Positions 32,767 through 44,209 of a DNA stretch of 64,000 bases are shown here, in pieces. Position 1 is the first letter of the stretch, and each line of letters begins with the position of its first letter. Source of the DNA: Clostridia bacterium (GTDB lineage: Bacteria; Bacillota; Clostridia; TANB77; CAG-508); NCBI GenBank assembly GCA_022799315.1, contig JAAWOE010000001.1, positions 98,818 through 162,817 of the forward strand. Reading direction: 5' to 3'. The notes under the pieces are model-generated. The model saw only the letters and a list, made by a program, of their open reading frames with translations, searched no databases and had not been told where the DNA came from. A program made the translations under genes and the position numbers.

Positions 32767-34174
32767 ATGGAAAAAATAAAAGAAAAAATAACAATAGAAA
32801 ATATGTTGTGCTTATTAATTATTATATGTCCTATTTTAGATATGGCAAGTTTTATATTTAGAAATGTGTTTAATACTAGTATTTCACCATCAACATTTTT
32901 AAGACCTATAATACCAATATGTGCAATACTATATATATTTATTAAAAAACCAATAAAATTAAAGCTACTAATAGCAGTTGCGATATATGGGTTATATGCA
33001 ATAATACATTTAGTACTATTCAATTTAGTAAAAACGGGAAGTTCATATAGTGGGCTTATACATGAATTACAGTACCTTGTAAATTATTCATTTATGATAC
33101 TAAATTTATTTATTTACATGCATATATTTAAAAATGACAATTGTAAAAAATTAAAGAAAAGTGTAGTGGTAGCAATTACTATTTACATTACTTCTATATT
33201 TGTTTCAATATTAACAAACACATCATCATCTACATATATAGAAAAAATGGGTTATAAAGGTTGGTTTGAATCTGGAAACAGTATTAGTTCTATATTAATT
33301 TTATCGATGTTTATAATATTAAACTTAGTAAAGAACAAAAAGTATAAATATTGGGTAATTGTGCTTACTGTATTTGTTGGAATATATTTAACTATGTTAA
33401 TTGGAACAAGAGTTGGACTATTTGGATTTATACTTGTATTATTTATCTATGCAGCAGTAGAGATACTAGTAGCAATATTAAATAGAGTGCAGTTGAATAA
33501 AAACATATTAATTGGAAGTATTTGTGCAATTGTAGTGGTAACAATTGTGGTTGGAATTGTTCGGATCTACTACATTACAAAGAAGAAAACATTTAAAAGA
33601 TATAGAAGCAAATATAGTAGACGAATCAAATAATACAGAATCTCATATTTCTGGATCGTTGTTAGAAATTAAAGAAAAGATAGATAGACAAGAACTAGAA
33701 GAAGGATATATGAGTGAAGCATCTAAACAATCTGTACAAGATTTATACAAATTTGCAAACAAGTATAATGTTACAAATAATGATATGAGAACTCAACAAC
33801 TAATATATAATTTATACTTAGTTAAAAATCAAAAAAATCCATTATTAATATTGTTTGGTAACGGGTATATGGCAAACTATAGAGAATTAGTTTTAGAAAT
33901 GGAGATACCAGCATTATTATTTAATTTTGGAATATTTGGATTTGTGCTTTACTTTATACCATTAGCAAGTATTTCTGGTTATAGTATATATTTTGGAATA
34001 AAGAATAGACGAAAACTAGACACAGAATTTATGATGTTACTTATGGGAGCATTATTTAGTTTTGCTTTAGCGTTTTTATCTGGATATACTTTCTTTAATT
34101 CATCAACAATGATGATTATTATAGTAGCAAATGTATTATTAGTAAATAAAATAAGACAAATAAAAGAGGTGTAA
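32767..34174 (+). CDS. O-antigen ligase/polymerase-like membrane protein; frame broken at CGG 33562-33564
   Basis: Multi-TM protein in two overlapping ORFs; GTT C|GGA joins VVVGIV-G-STTLQRRKHLKDIEANIVDE... Confidence 0.82.
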
Positions 34175-34176
34175 TA

Positions 34177-35301
34177 TTGAAAAAAATATTATTTGGAATA
34201 ACTAGCTTGGGACTTGGAGGAGCAGAAAGGGTCTTAGTAGATATAGTAAATGAATTAGCAGATAAATACGATATCACAATCTTTACTATATATGCTAAAG
34301 GAGAACTTGAAAAGGAATTATCTAGAAATATAAAATTAAAGAGCTTGTTTAAGGTTTCCTATTCTGAACTTTCTAAATTTCAAAAGTATGTTGCTATGCC
34401 ATTAAAAGTATTGTTATTAAGAAACAAAATATACAATAAAACTATAAAAGATAACTACGATGTAGAAATAGCGTTTTTAGAAGGACCAATAACAAGATTA
34501 CTAAGCACAAAAAACAATAAAACCAAAAAGCTTGCATGGATACATAACGATATTTTGTGTGTATTTGGAAATGGGATAAAAGCAAAGCTGAAAAAACATA
34601 TAGATAAAAATATCTATAGAAAATATGAAAAGTTAATATTTGTAAGTAGTGATAATTTAGATAAATTCCAGAAAGCATATCCCAACTTAAAAAATGTAAA
34701 ACAAGAAGATATGAAAAAAGAAGTTATATATAATTATATAAACAAAGAAGAAGTTATAAAAAAAGCGGAAGAAACACAAAACAAAGAATTTGATAAAAAT
34801 AGTATAAATATTGTAACTGTTGCAAGATTAGTAAAGCAAAAGGCAATTGATAGACTAATAAAGGTTCATAAAAAACTAATTGGCAAAAATCTAATACATA
34901 ATATTTATGTGATTGGAGATGGAACACTAAAAGAAGATTTACAAGAACAAATAAAAATGAATAAAGTAGAAAAAACATTTAATTTATTAGGTAAAAAGGA
35001 AAATCCTTATCCATATATAAAAAATGCAGATTATTTTTGCTTGCTTTCTTATTTTGAAGGATATGGAATGGTACTAGAAGAAGCTAAAATTTTAGGTAAA
35101 TCAATAATTATAACAGATACTGCAGCAAGAGAAGCTGTGAAAGGTTATAAAAATAGCCTAATATTAGATAATAATGAAGATGCCATATATGAAGGTTTAA
35201 AAAAGATAATAATGAATGGAAAAAACACAAACGATAAAAAAATAGAGGTATATGATAATAAAGAAATAATTAAAGAAATTATAAATGTAATAGAAAAATA
35301 A
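34177..35301 (+). CDS. Glycosyltransferase family 4
   Basis: GLGGAERVLVDIVNELADKYDI...TVARLVKQKAIDRLIKVH...SYFEGYGMVLEEAK. Confidence 0.92.
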   Translation: MKKILFGITSLGLGGAERVLVDIVNELADKYDITIFTIYAKGELEKELSRNIKLKSLFKVSYSELSKFQKYVAMPLKVLLLRNKIYNKTIKDNYDVEIAFLEGPITRLLSTKNNKTKKLAWIHNDILCVFGNGIKAKLKKHIDKNIYRKYEKLIFVSSDNLDKFQKAYPNLKNVKQEDMKKEVIYNYINKEEVIKKAEETQNKEFDKNSINIVTVARLVKQKAIDRLIKVHKKLIGKNLIHNIYVIGDGTLKEDLQEQIKMNKVEKTFNLLGKKENPYPYIKNADYFCLLSYFEGYGMVLEEAKILGKSIIITDTAAREAVKGYKNSLILDNNEDAIYEGLKKIIMNGKNTNDKKIEVYDNKEIIKEIINVIEK

Positions 35302-35332
35302 ATATTATATTTATAAACTAAAGGAGATAACA

Positions 35333-36217
35333 ATGAAAATATCAATATTAACACCAACATATAATAGAGCAAAATTACTAAACAGATTGTATAAAAGTTT
35401 AGTAGAGAATACAAAATACAATGTGGAAATAGAATGGCTAATTATGGATGATGGCTCAAACGATAATACAAGTCAAGAAGTAGAAAAGTTCATAAAAGAG
35501 AATAAATTTGATATTCAATATTATAGCCAAGAAAATAAAGGAAAAATGGTGGCAATTAACAATTTAATAGGATATGCAACAGGAGACCTTATAATAGAAT
35601 GTGATTCAGACGACTATTTTAAAAATAATGCATTTTTAACTATAAAAAATACTTTTAATGAAATGGATGACAACACATATGCGCTTTGTTATTTAAAGTA
35701 TGACCAAAATGAATGTAATATTGGTAATTTATTTAAACAAAAAGAAACTACTATGTTTGATTTGTATTTTAAGCAAGGAGAAGATGGAGAAAAAGTATTA
35801 GTATACAATGCTAAAATAAGAAAACAATTTAGTTATGAATTGGAAAACAATGAAAAGTTTATAACAGAAGCAAGAATGTATCATAAAATGGACATGCAAT
35901 ATAAAATTAAATGCTTTAATGAACCTATAATGATATGCGAATATCAGGAAGAAGGATATTCAAAAAATATCATAGAAGTATTTAAGAAAAATCCATTTGG
36001 ATATTATCAATACTTTAAGGAAATATTTGAACACGATTTTAAAGGAGTGTTATTAAAAAAACGAATATATGCAATAAAACATTACATTTTGTTTTCAGTA
36101 TTAACAAATCATTCATTTATAGAAACTATAAAACAAGTAAAAGTAAATATAAATAAGCTTTTGTTTGTAATAGCATATTTACCAGGAAAAATGCTAACAA
36201 AAAGAAAATTTAAATAA
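35333..36217 (+). CDS. Glycosyltransferase family 2
   Basis: SILTPTYNRAKLLNRLYKSL...MDDGSNDNT...CDSDDYF. Confidence 0.92.
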   Translation: MKISILTPTYNRAKLLNRLYKSLVENTKYNVEIEWLIMDDGSNDNTSQEVEKFIKENKFDIQYYSQENKGKMVAINNLIGYATGDLIIECDSDDYFKNNAFLTIKNTFNEMDDNTYALCYLKYDQNECNIGNLFKQKETTMFDLYFKQGEDGEKVLVYNAKIRKQFSYELENNEKFITEARMYHKMDMQYKIKCFNEPIMICEYQEEGYSKNIIEVFKKNPFGYYQYFKEIFEHDFKGVLLKKRIYAIKHYILFSVLTNHSFIETIKQVKVNINKLLFVIAYLPGKMLTKRKFK

Positions 36218-36230
36218 GGGGAAAGTGTGA

Positions 36231-36443
36231 ATGGATAATGATTTAAAAAGGCTAGAATTATTAAATAAAGAACTAGAAATTGAATTAGAAATTGTAAAGG
36301 ACAATCTAAAAGAAAAAACAAAAATGCATGAAGAAAAAACAATAGAACTAGAAGAAACTAAAAAAGAATTAAATAAAATATTATATTCAAGAAGTTACAA
36401 ATTTATATGTAAGATTAAAAAACTAATGGTAAAAATTAATTAA
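36231..36443 (+). CDS. Small coiled-coil protein
   Basis: 70-aa ORF inside the polysaccharide locus. Confidence 0.55.
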   Translation: MDNDLKRLELLNKELEIELEIVKDNLKEKTKMHEEKTIELEETKKELNKILYSRSYKFICKIKKLMVKIN

Positions 36444-36675
36444 GAAATATTAAAAGAAAAACTCGAAATAATAGAAAAATGATTTTGTAAAATATTACTA
36501 AAGAGTATAAAATTTTTTTGGGGTAAAAGGTTAAAAAATTTTGACAATTAATAATTATATGATATAATGTCAAATATTAAATTAGAGGTACTTATAAATA
36601 TTAACAAAATTTGATTACAAATGAATTTTTAAAAAAGTATTTACTATACAACTTAAAAATGAAAGGAAAACAAAG

Positions 36676-37419
36676 ATGAAAAAGAATGAAGAAGAATATA
36701 GCATAATAGTTAATCATGTAAATAAAACTTTTAAAATATATATGGACAAGGCTAATAGTTTAAAGGAAAAAGTATTGTTTTGGAAAAGAAATAGAAAAGA
36801 AATAAGAGAGGTATTAAGGGACATAAATCTAACAATACATAAAGGAGAAGCTGTAGCTTTAATTGGGGTAAATGGAAGTGGAAAATCTACTCTTCTAAAA
36901 TTGATGACAAAAATAATTTATCCAAATTCAGGAACTATTGAAACAAACGGAAAACTAACATCTCTTCTTGAGTTAGGAGCAGGGTTCCATCCTGACTTTT
37001 CTGGTAGAGAAAACATTTATTTTAATGCTTCTATATTTGGACTTACTAAAAAACAAATAGATGAACGATTAGACCAAATAATAGAATTTTCAGAATTAGG
37101 TTCATACATAGATAATCCAGTAAGAACATATTCTTCAGGAATGTATATGCGACTTGCGTTTGCTGTTGCAATAAATGTAGATGCTGAAATATTATTAGTA
37201 GATGAAATATTAGCTGTAGGAGATCAACATTTTCAAGAAAAATGTATAGCGAAGATGAAAGAATTAAAAAGCCAAGGAAAAACTATGGTGTTTGTAACAC
37301 ATAGCATGAACACTGTAAAAGAATTTTGTACAAGAGCTGTATGGTTATGTAATGGCAAAATAAAAATGGATGGAACACCAGATGAAGTAATAGAAGAATA
37401 TTTGAAGGAGACTTTATAA
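36676..37419 (+). CDS. Polysaccharide/teichoic acid ABC exporter ATPase (Wzt/TagH-like)
   Basis: GVNGSGKSTLLKLMTKIIYPNSGTI...SSGMYMRLAFAVAINVDAEILLVDEILAVGD. Confidence 0.94.
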   Translation: MKKNEEEYSIIVNHVNKTFKIYMDKANSLKEKVLFWKRNRKEIREVLRDINLTIHKGEAVALIGVNGSGKSTLLKLMTKIIYPNSGTIETNGKLTSLLELGAGFHPDFSGRENIYFNASIFGLTKKQIDERLDQIIEFSELGSYIDNPVRTYSSGMYMRLAFAVAINVDAEILLVDEILAVGDQHFQEKCIAKMKELKSQGKTMVFVTHSMNTVKEFCTRAVWLCNGKIKMDGTPDEVIEEYLKETL

Positions 37420-37421
37420 AA

Positions 37422-38195
37422 ATGAAATTATTAAAGAATTTATATAATTATAGAGAATTACTAAAAACCAATGTGAAAAAAGATGTGGGTGGAAAATATA
37501 AGAACTCATTTTTAGGAGTATTATGGTCATTTATAAATCCACTTTTACAAATAGCAGTATATGCGTTTGTTTTTCAAATAATAATGAGAAGTAATATAGA
37601 GAATTATGCAGTATATTTATGCTGCGCTTTAGTGCCTTGGCAATATTTTTCAAGTGTTGTATTAAGAGGAGCAGCAACAATTATTGACAATGGAAACATA
37701 ATTAAAAAGGTATATTTTCCAAGAGAAATCTTACCGATATCAATTGTTACAAGTGAAGGTATAAACTTTTTGATATCAACAATAATAATATTAGGATTTG
37801 TTATTGTAAGTGGAATAGGACTTTCTGTTAATATTTTTTGGTACTTTTTAATTGTTATAATACAATACATTATTTCATTAGGTATTTCATTTATTGTTTC
37901 AAGTCTTTCTGTATATTTTAGAGACTTATTACATCTATTAGGAGTATTTATGCAATTACTATTTTATGCAACACCAATAGTTTACTCAGCACAAGACGTG
38001 CCAGCTAGTTTTAGATGGCTATTAAAGATAAATCCAATGTCATATTTAATAGAAGGATATAGAACAATATTTTATGATAAAATGCCACCTAATTTTCAAA
38101 GCCTAGGAATAGCTTTATTAATGGGAATAGTATTATGTGTTATAGGATATTTTGTATTTAGAAAACTAGAAAAAGGATTTGCAGAAGAGATCTAA
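37422..38195 (+). CDS. Polysaccharide ABC exporter permease (Wzm/TagG-like)
   Basis: GKYKNSFLGVLWSFINPLLQIAVYAFVFQ...LFYATPIVYSAQDVPASFRWLLKINPMSYLIEGYR. Confidence 0.93.
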   Translation: MKLLKNLYNYRELLKTNVKKDVGGKYKNSFLGVLWSFINPLLQIAVYAFVFQIIMRSNIENYAVYLCCALVPWQYFSSVVLRGAATIIDNGNIIKKVYFPREILPISIVTSEGINFLISTIIILGFVIVSGIGLSVNIFWYFLIVIIQYIISLGISFIVSSLSVYFRDLLHLLGVFMQLLFYATPIVYSAQDVPASFRWLLKINPMSYLIEGYRTIFYDKMPPNFQSLGIALLMGIVLCVIGYFVFRKLEKGFAEEI

Positions 38196-38254
38196 TAAAA
38201 ATAGGAAGGAGAGTATGATATGTTTAAATTTTTAAACATATCATAAATTACAAT

Positions 38255-39331
38255 ATGGAAAAAGATAATTTTTTATTTTCAATAATAGTACCAGTTTACA
38301 ATACTGAAAAATATATAGAAAAGTGTTTAAGTTCAATTGAAAAAGCAATGGATAGTGATTGTGAGGTAATAATAGTAAATGATGGAGCAACAGATGATTC
38401 AGAAGAAGTAATTAAAACTTTTATAAGCAATTTGCCAGAAAAATATAAAAACAACTTTGTATATATTAAAAAGGAAAATAAAGGTTTAGCTGATACAAAA
38501 AATGTAGGAATTAAAAATGCAAGAGGAAAATATATTAGTGTTGTAGATTCTGATGATTATATTAGTGAAGATTTCTACGATGTTGCAAGAAAGCATATAG
38601 AAAATTGTGACATTATAGTTTACGATTTATATGTGATTTATGAAAAAGATAAATCTTGGAATTATGTTGGACGAGCATATAAAGATGATAAAAAAGAAGA
38701 AATAGTTTCTTTACTTAATGGAGCTATGTCAGGCTCTTCTTGTAACAAAATTATAAAAAAAGAATTATACAATAATCATGAATTCCCTGTTGGAAAAGAA
38801 TATGAAGACACAGCAGTTACTCCATTTATTTTAACAGAAGCAAGTAAAATAGATTATGTTCCATATGCTATGTATTATTATTTGCAAAGAGAAAAATCGA
38901 TTGTAGCTTCTAATACATTGGTTTCAGCTTTTTATAAAATATGCAACAATATAACAACGGTTATAGAACAAAAGGGAAATGATTTCGATAAATATCAAAA
39001 CGTTATTAATGAATTTTTTGTAGATAGAATTTTTGAAATCTTTATTCAAGAATTAGATGAGCAGAAAAAGAATTTTTTAGATTCTATTAAAGATTTTAGA
39101 AAAAACAACATAAAAACACTAGAATATATAGTTAATACTAATATGGTATATAATTTAGAAAACCATTATACAGATAGACAAAAGAAAATGGTTAGCAATG
39201 TATTTACATTTTTAGTAGAAGAAAAATTTGAAAATGTTAAAAGAGAATTTGATAAAAGAAAAGTAGTTAACTATTGTAGAAATATTATTAAAAATTTTAA
39301 AATTTTTCTAAAATCTATAGTAAATAGGTAA
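38255..39331 (+). CDS. Glycosyltransferase family 2
   Basis: SIIVPVYNTEKYIEKCLSSIEKA...NDGATDDS...VVDSDDYI. Confidence 0.92.
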   Translation: MEKDNFLFSIIVPVYNTEKYIEKCLSSIEKAMDSDCEVIIVNDGATDDSEEVIKTFISNLPEKYKNNFVYIKKENKGLADTKNVGIKNARGKYISVVDSDDYISEDFYDVARKHIENCDIIVYDLYVIYEKDKSWNYVGRAYKDDKKEEIVSLLNGAMSGSSCNKIIKKELYNNHEFPVGKEYEDTAVTPFILTEASKIDYVPYAMYYYLQREKSIVASNTLVSAFYKICNNITTVIEQKGNDFDKYQNVINEFFVDRIFEIFIQELDEQKKNFLDSIKDFRKNNIKTLEYIVNTNMVYNLENHYTDRQKKMVSNVFTFLVEEKFENVKREFDKRKVVNYCRNIIKNFKIFLKSIVNR

Positions 39332-39353
39332 AGAAATAAATACGGAGGTTTAA

Positions 39354-41153
39354 ATGGTAAAAAAAATACACTATTGTTGGTTTGGAGGAAAAGAATTACC
39401 AAAAGCAGTTAAAAAATGTATTAAAACATGGAAAGAAATGCTACCAGATTATGAAATAAAAGAATGGAATGAAAGTAATTTTGATATAAATGCTTGTCCA
39501 TTTGTTAAAGAAGCATATGAAAACAAAAAATGGGCATTTGTTAGTGATTATGCAAGAATATATGCTTTATATAAAGAAGGTGGAATTTATTTAGACACAG
39601 ATGTTAAAATCTTAAAAGATATATCTCATATTACTGATAAAGATATGTTTTTAGGATTTGAAGATAGCGGATATATGGGAACAGCTGTTATAGGGGTGAA
39701 AGATAAGGAAAATAAGTATATAAAAGAAATTCTAGATTATTATAATGGAATAGAGCATTTTAATTTAGAAGCTATATATAACTATGTAAATCCTATAATA
39801 ATAACAAGGATTATTAAGCAATACGAATCTAAAACAACAGAAGATGGTATAAAAGTATACAACAATGACGTATATGTATATCCAAGAGATTACTTCTTTC
39901 CATTAAGTTATGATTATTCAGAAAAAATGTATACTAAAAATACTTGTATGGTACATTTATTTAATGCAACTTGGACAGATGCCGGAGAAAAAAGAACAGT
40001 TATAATTAATAGAAGATTTGGACCAATAATCGGTAACAAAATAAATAATCTTATAAATGCATGTTTTAATTTGAAAAATAGAATAATTGTTAGGATAAAG
40101 AAAATCTATAATTGGGCTAGAATGAAGGCTTCAATATATATTAACAGAGAAAAAAGAATAAGAAAGGTAAAAGTAGAACTTTCTAATATAAAAGCACATT
40201 ACATAGTAATATGCCACCCTGAAAAGGTTAAAGAAAACGAACAAATTAATACTTTATTTGGTGAAAATATTATAGAATTAAGGGAAATGTATACAGAAAA
40301 AGAAGCAAAAGCTATAGCGAAAGCTATTATTGATTCTGGTAAGAAAATAGTAGTATTTAATTCATATTCAAATGGTTGGGATATTATTATGCAAGAATTA
40401 AAACTTTTAAAAGGAAATATCATTTGTAAAGTTCTAATTCATGGTGGAAACGGTATTCTTACTGAAGGACCAAACTGGGAAACATGGAATAAAATAACAG
40501 ACATATACAACAAAGGTAATATTGATGAATTTGGATTTTTTAAGAAAAGCTTATGTGAGTTTTACCAAACAAAAGGATTTAATGCAAAACATTTAATAAA
40601 ATATGTAGATATACAAAATAAAGAAAAATATATAGACAAACAAGAAAGCAAATCTACAAAAATAGGAATGTATGAAGCATATGATAATATGATAAAAAAT
40701 CCATATAATCAGTTATGTGCTGTAAGCTTGTTAGAAAATGTAAATTTAGAGTATTTTCCTATAAATTATAAAGTCACTATGTTTGCAAGGAAATATAATA
40801 TAAACTTAAGTGGTGGATATGGAGATTTGCCTAAGGAAGAATTATATAAAAAGTTAGCAAGTAATGATATTAATTTAAACATATCATTGTTAGATGAGAC
40901 GGGATTACTTCCGCTAGAAAGTTTTGAGTTAGGAACTGTAAGTATAGTTGGAGGAAATTTTGAGCAATTTGATGGTAGTGAATTAGAAAAATATGTTGTT
41001 GTACAACAAGAAGATAATATTAAAGCAATTTATGATAAATTACAATATGCTATAGAACATAAAAAAGAAATATTAGATTTGTATAAAAAATGGAAAGAGA
41101 AAGTTACATTAGAAGCAAAAGAAAAGATAGAAGATTTTATATCTATTAATTAG
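39354..41153 (+). CDS. Bimodular glycosyltransferase: GT32-like N-terminus fused to GT4-like C-terminus
   Basis: IHYCWFGGKELPKAVKKCIKTWKEMLPDYEIKEWNE...SDYARIYALYKEGGIYLDTDVK; C-terminal PLESFELGTVSIVGGNFEQF. Confidence 0.85.
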   Translation: MVKKIHYCWFGGKELPKAVKKCIKTWKEMLPDYEIKEWNESNFDINACPFVKEAYENKKWAFVSDYARIYALYKEGGIYLDTDVKILKDISHITDKDMFLGFEDSGYMGTAVIGVKDKENKYIKEILDYYNGIEHFNLEAIYNYVNPIIITRIIKQYESKTTEDGIKVYNNDVYVYPRDYFFPLSYDYSEKMYTKNTCMVHLFNATWTDAGEKRTVIINRRFGPIIGNKINNLINACFNLKNRIIVRIKKIYNWARMKASIYINREKRIRKVKVELSNIKAHYIVICHPEKVKENEQINTLFGENIIELREMYTEKEAKAIAKAIIDSGKKIVVFNSYSNGWDIIMQELKLLKGNIICKVLIHGGNGILTEGPNWETWNKITDIYNKGNIDEFGFFKKSLCEFYQTKGFNAKHLIKYVDIQNKEKYIDKQESKSTKIGMYEAYDNMIKNPYNQLCAVSLLENVNLEYFPINYKVTMFARKYNINLSGGYGDLPKEELYKKLASNDINLNISLLDETGLLPLESFELGTVSIVGGNFEQFDGSELEKYVVVQQEDNIKAIYDKLQYAIEHKKEILDLYKKWKEKVTLEAKEKIEDFISIN

Positions 41154-41221
41154 CGTATAAAACAATAATAAATTAACTTAATTATGCATAAACTATTAAA
41201 AATACTAGGAAGTGATATAGA

Positions 41222-42091
41222 ATGCTTTATGATGTTATTATAATAGGAAAAGGCCCAGCAGGAATATCAGCAGCATTGTATGTAAAAAGAGCAGATTTAA
41301 ATGTTTTAGTAATTGGAAAAGATGGTGGGGCATTAGAAAAAACAAAAGAAATAGATAATTACTATGGATTTCAAAATACGATATCTGGCAAAGAACTTTT
41401 AATAAATGGAATAAATCAAGCAAAGAGGTTAAATATACCGATAGAAACAGATGAAGTAGTAAATATTAAATTTGATGGTATATATTATGTAGAAACAAGA
41501 AACAATACATTTGAAGCAAGAGCACTAATACTTGCAACTGGTACAAGTAGAAAAAAACCTTTAATAAAAGGTGTGAAAGAATTTGAAGGAAGAGGAATAA
41601 GTTATTGTGCAATATGTGACGCATTCTTCTATAGAAATAAAGATGTTAGCATACTAGGAAGTGGTGATTATGCTCTTTCAGAAGCAAGAACATTGTTACC
41701 AATTGCAAAGTCTGTATCTATACTTACTAATGGCGAAGAATTAGTTCAAAACAGAGGAATTAATGAAGAAGATTTTTCTATAGAAGAAAAGAAAATAGAA
41801 GAAATTATAGGTACAGAAGCTGTTAATAAAGTAAAGTTTACAGATGGGACACATATTGAAACACAAGGTGTATTTATAGCAATAGGAGTTGCATCTAGTA
41901 CAGATTTAGCTAAAAAAATAGGTGCAGTAACAAAAGACAATTCTATTGTTGTTGATGAAAATATGGCTACAAATGTTCCAGGACTATATGCTTGTGGAGA
42001 TTGTACAGGAGGCCTGCTACAAATTTCTAAAGCAGTTTATGAGGGTGCAAAAGCAGGTTTAAGTGCGATAAAATATTTGAGGAAAGAATAA
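41222..42091 (+). CDS. trxB: Thioredoxin reductase-like flavoprotein
   Basis: IIIGKGPAGISAALYVKRA...ISYCAICDAFFYRNKDVSILGSGDYALSEA...GLYACGDCTGG. Confidence 0.9.
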   Translation: MLYDVIIIGKGPAGISAALYVKRADLNVLVIGKDGGALEKTKEIDNYYGFQNTISGKELLINGINQAKRLNIPIETDEVVNIKFDGIYYVETRNNTFEARALILATGTSRKKPLIKGVKEFEGRGISYCAICDAFFYRNKDVSILGSGDYALSEARTLLPIAKSVSILTNGEELVQNRGINEEDFSIEEKKIEEIIGTEAVNKVKFTDGTHIETQGVFIAIGVASSTDLAKKIGAVTKDNSIVVDENMATNVPGLYACGDCTGGLLQISKAVYEGAKAGLSAIKYLRKE

Positions 42092-42106
42092 AAGGAGGAA
42101 AAAAGT

Positions 42107-42427
42107 ATGGCAGTTATAAAAATCACAAGTAAGAATTTTGAAGAGGAAGTATCAAAATCAGAACTTCCAGTACTACTAGACTTTTGGGCTAGTTGGTGTG
42201 GACCATGTAGGATGGTATCTCCAATTGTAGATGAAGTGGCAAATGAATTAGAAGGAAAAGCTAAAGTTGGAAAAATCAACGTGGATGAAGAACAAGAATT
42301 AGCACAGGCATTTAGCATTATGAGTATACCAACATTAGTTGTAATAAATAATGGTAAATTGGTTAATCAATCAGTTGGTGTAAGAAGTAAACAAGAAATA
42401 ATTGAAATGATAGAAAAAAGTAAATAA
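42107..42427 (+). CDS. trxA: Thioredoxin
   Basis: LLDFWASWCGPCRMVSPIVDEVA. Confidence 0.96.
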   Translation: MAVIKITSKNFEEEVSKSELPVLLDFWASWCGPCRMVSPIVDEVANELEGKAKVGKINVDEEQELAQAFSIMSIPTLVVINNGKLVNQSVGVRSKQEIIEMIEKSK

Positions 42428-42575
42428 AGTGTTAAAAATAGTCTATTTGAAATAGGCTATTTTTTGTTTTTATGATAATATATCTAGTATAAAACAATAA
42501 AAAAATATATAAATTCTAATATTTTAAAACTATTCTAGAAACAAAAATACTCATATAAGTATAGGGGGCGAAAAA

Positions 42576-43109
42576 GTGAAAGAAATTGTATTAAGTGTTA
42601 AACAAGGGAATAAAGAAGCGTTCACAGAATTAGTATTAGAAATAAAAAACGATTTATATAAAATATGTAGAATGAGGCTAAATAATAATGATGATATAGA
42701 TGAGGCTATTCAAGAAACAATGATTCAAGCATATAAAAGTTTGAGTAGCTTAAAGGATGTTAATAAATTTAAGCCATGGATAATAACTATTTTAATAAAT
42801 AATTGTAATAAAATTTATAGAAAAAAACAAAAAACAAGAACTATAGTTGAAGAATATGATGTTGAAAGAATTGGAATAGACAGTAATATAGAGAAAACAG
42901 AGGCTGACATTAATTTTCACATATTAATAAAAGATTTAAAATACGAAGAAAGAGTTGTTATCATTTTATATTATATGGAACAATTCACTTTTAAAGAGAT
43001 AGGCAAAATTTTACACTGTAGTGAAAGTACAATAAAAACAAGACTTTATAGAGCTAAAGAAAAAATAAGAGACAATTGTAAAAGGAGGGATGCAAAATGG
43101 ATAATTTAG
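42576..43109 (+). CDS. ECF-type RNA polymerase sigma factor
   Basis: Region 2 and 4 motifs; YKEERVVIILYYMEQFTFKEIGKILHCSESTIKTRLYRAKEKIR-like C-terminus. Confidence 0.9.
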   Translation: MKEIVLSVKQGNKEAFTELVLEIKNDLYKICRMRLNNNDDIDEAIQETMIQAYKSLSSLKDVNKFKPWIITILINNCNKIYRKKQKTRTIVEEYDVERIGIDSNIEKTEADINFHILIKDLKYEERVVIILYYMEQFTFKEIGKILHCSESTIKTRLYRAKEKIRDNCKRRDAKWII

Positions 43110-44209
43110 ATAAATATATAGTTAATACTTTAAAACCTGAAATTACAGAGCACTCAAATTATGAAAATACTATAATAAATTCATTAAAAGATATTGAAAA
43201 GCCAAAAAGTAATTTAAATGAATTATTGAAAAAAGTTGCAATTATAATTATTAGTATAACAACTATAAGTGGAGTAGCATTTGCAAAACAAATTACTGTA
43301 GCCTTGAAAAACTTTTTTGAAGCTAAAGCTATTAACAATAATAACAATAGTTATATTCAAAAATTAGATGATAATATAAAGAAAATAGATGGACTTACAA
43401 TTAAATTAAATTCTATAATAGTAGACGACTTCAATATACAGCTTATTATTGAATATGCATATGAAAATGATATTTCACTTGTGAACTCAGATATTTTAAT
43501 AAAAGATGAAAATAATAATCTGATTTTTGAAAATGAAGATACTGAAGAACTAGGACCATTTAGTGATAATTATTTAAATAGACCAAAACAAAATTATAAA
43601 GATAGAGGAAATATAGTAGGAAATATTAGAAACGATGAAAACATGCCACAATATCAATTTACATCAGGATATAAAACATCTTATACAAATATAGAAAACA
43701 ATAAATTAATAAGAAAAATAGAATTATACCCAAGAGAAGATATTAAGTTCCCTAGAAGTAAAAAGATATATATACAAATGAAAGATTTTATAATACAAAA
43801 TAATTCAGGTACAACAAATAAAATAAACAAAATAAATAAAGAATGTACTTTTGAAATAGAATTAGATGAAAAATTCATTAACCGAGGAACAAATACGTAT
43901 ATACAAGAAGAAGTAAACAGCAAAGAAGAATTTAGCGTTCTAGCTGCAGAATTAAGTAATATGCAATTAAGATTAAAGATGGAATATACAGGCAAAGAAA
44001 ACTTGTCAAATATGATAGATATGAAGGATTTAAGCAGTATACAGATATTTGATGAAGATAATAATATGTATATTAATACAGAAAGATTTTATTCTTTCAA
44101 TAATCAATTTTTATACTTAAAATTTAATAGCAGTGAGAATAAACTATCAGATAAGTTAGTAATAATAATTAATGACACTATAAAAATACCTATTACAAAA
44201 AATGATTAA
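43097..44209 (+). CDS. Membrane-anchored anti-sigma-type protein (DUF4179-like)
   Basis: Overlaps sigma gene; single TM; large extracellular region. Confidence 0.75.
   Translation: MDNLDKYIVNTLKPEITEHSNYENTIINSLKDIEKPKSNLNELLKKVAIIIISITTISGVAFAKQITVALKNFFEAKAINNNNNSYIQKLDDNIKKIDGLTIKLNSIIVDDFNIQLIIEYAYENDISLVNSDILIKDENNNLIFENEDTEELGPFSDNYLNRPKQNYKDRGNIVGNIRNDENMPQYQFTSGYKTSYTNIENNKLIRKIELYPREDIKFPRSKKIYIQMKDFIIQNNSGTTNKINKINKECTFEIELDEKFINRGTNTYIQEEVNSKEEFSVLAAELSNMQLRLKMEYTGKENLSNMIDMKDLSSIQIFDEDNNMYINTERFYSFNNQFLYLKFNSSENKLSDKLVIIINDTIKIPITKND

Noticed and set aside
9093-34174. Treating the split genes as ordinary pseudogenes
   Set aside because: All breaks share one signature (in-frame CGG, C dropped, Gly restored), no other decay is visible in those genes, and the set includes tsaE.
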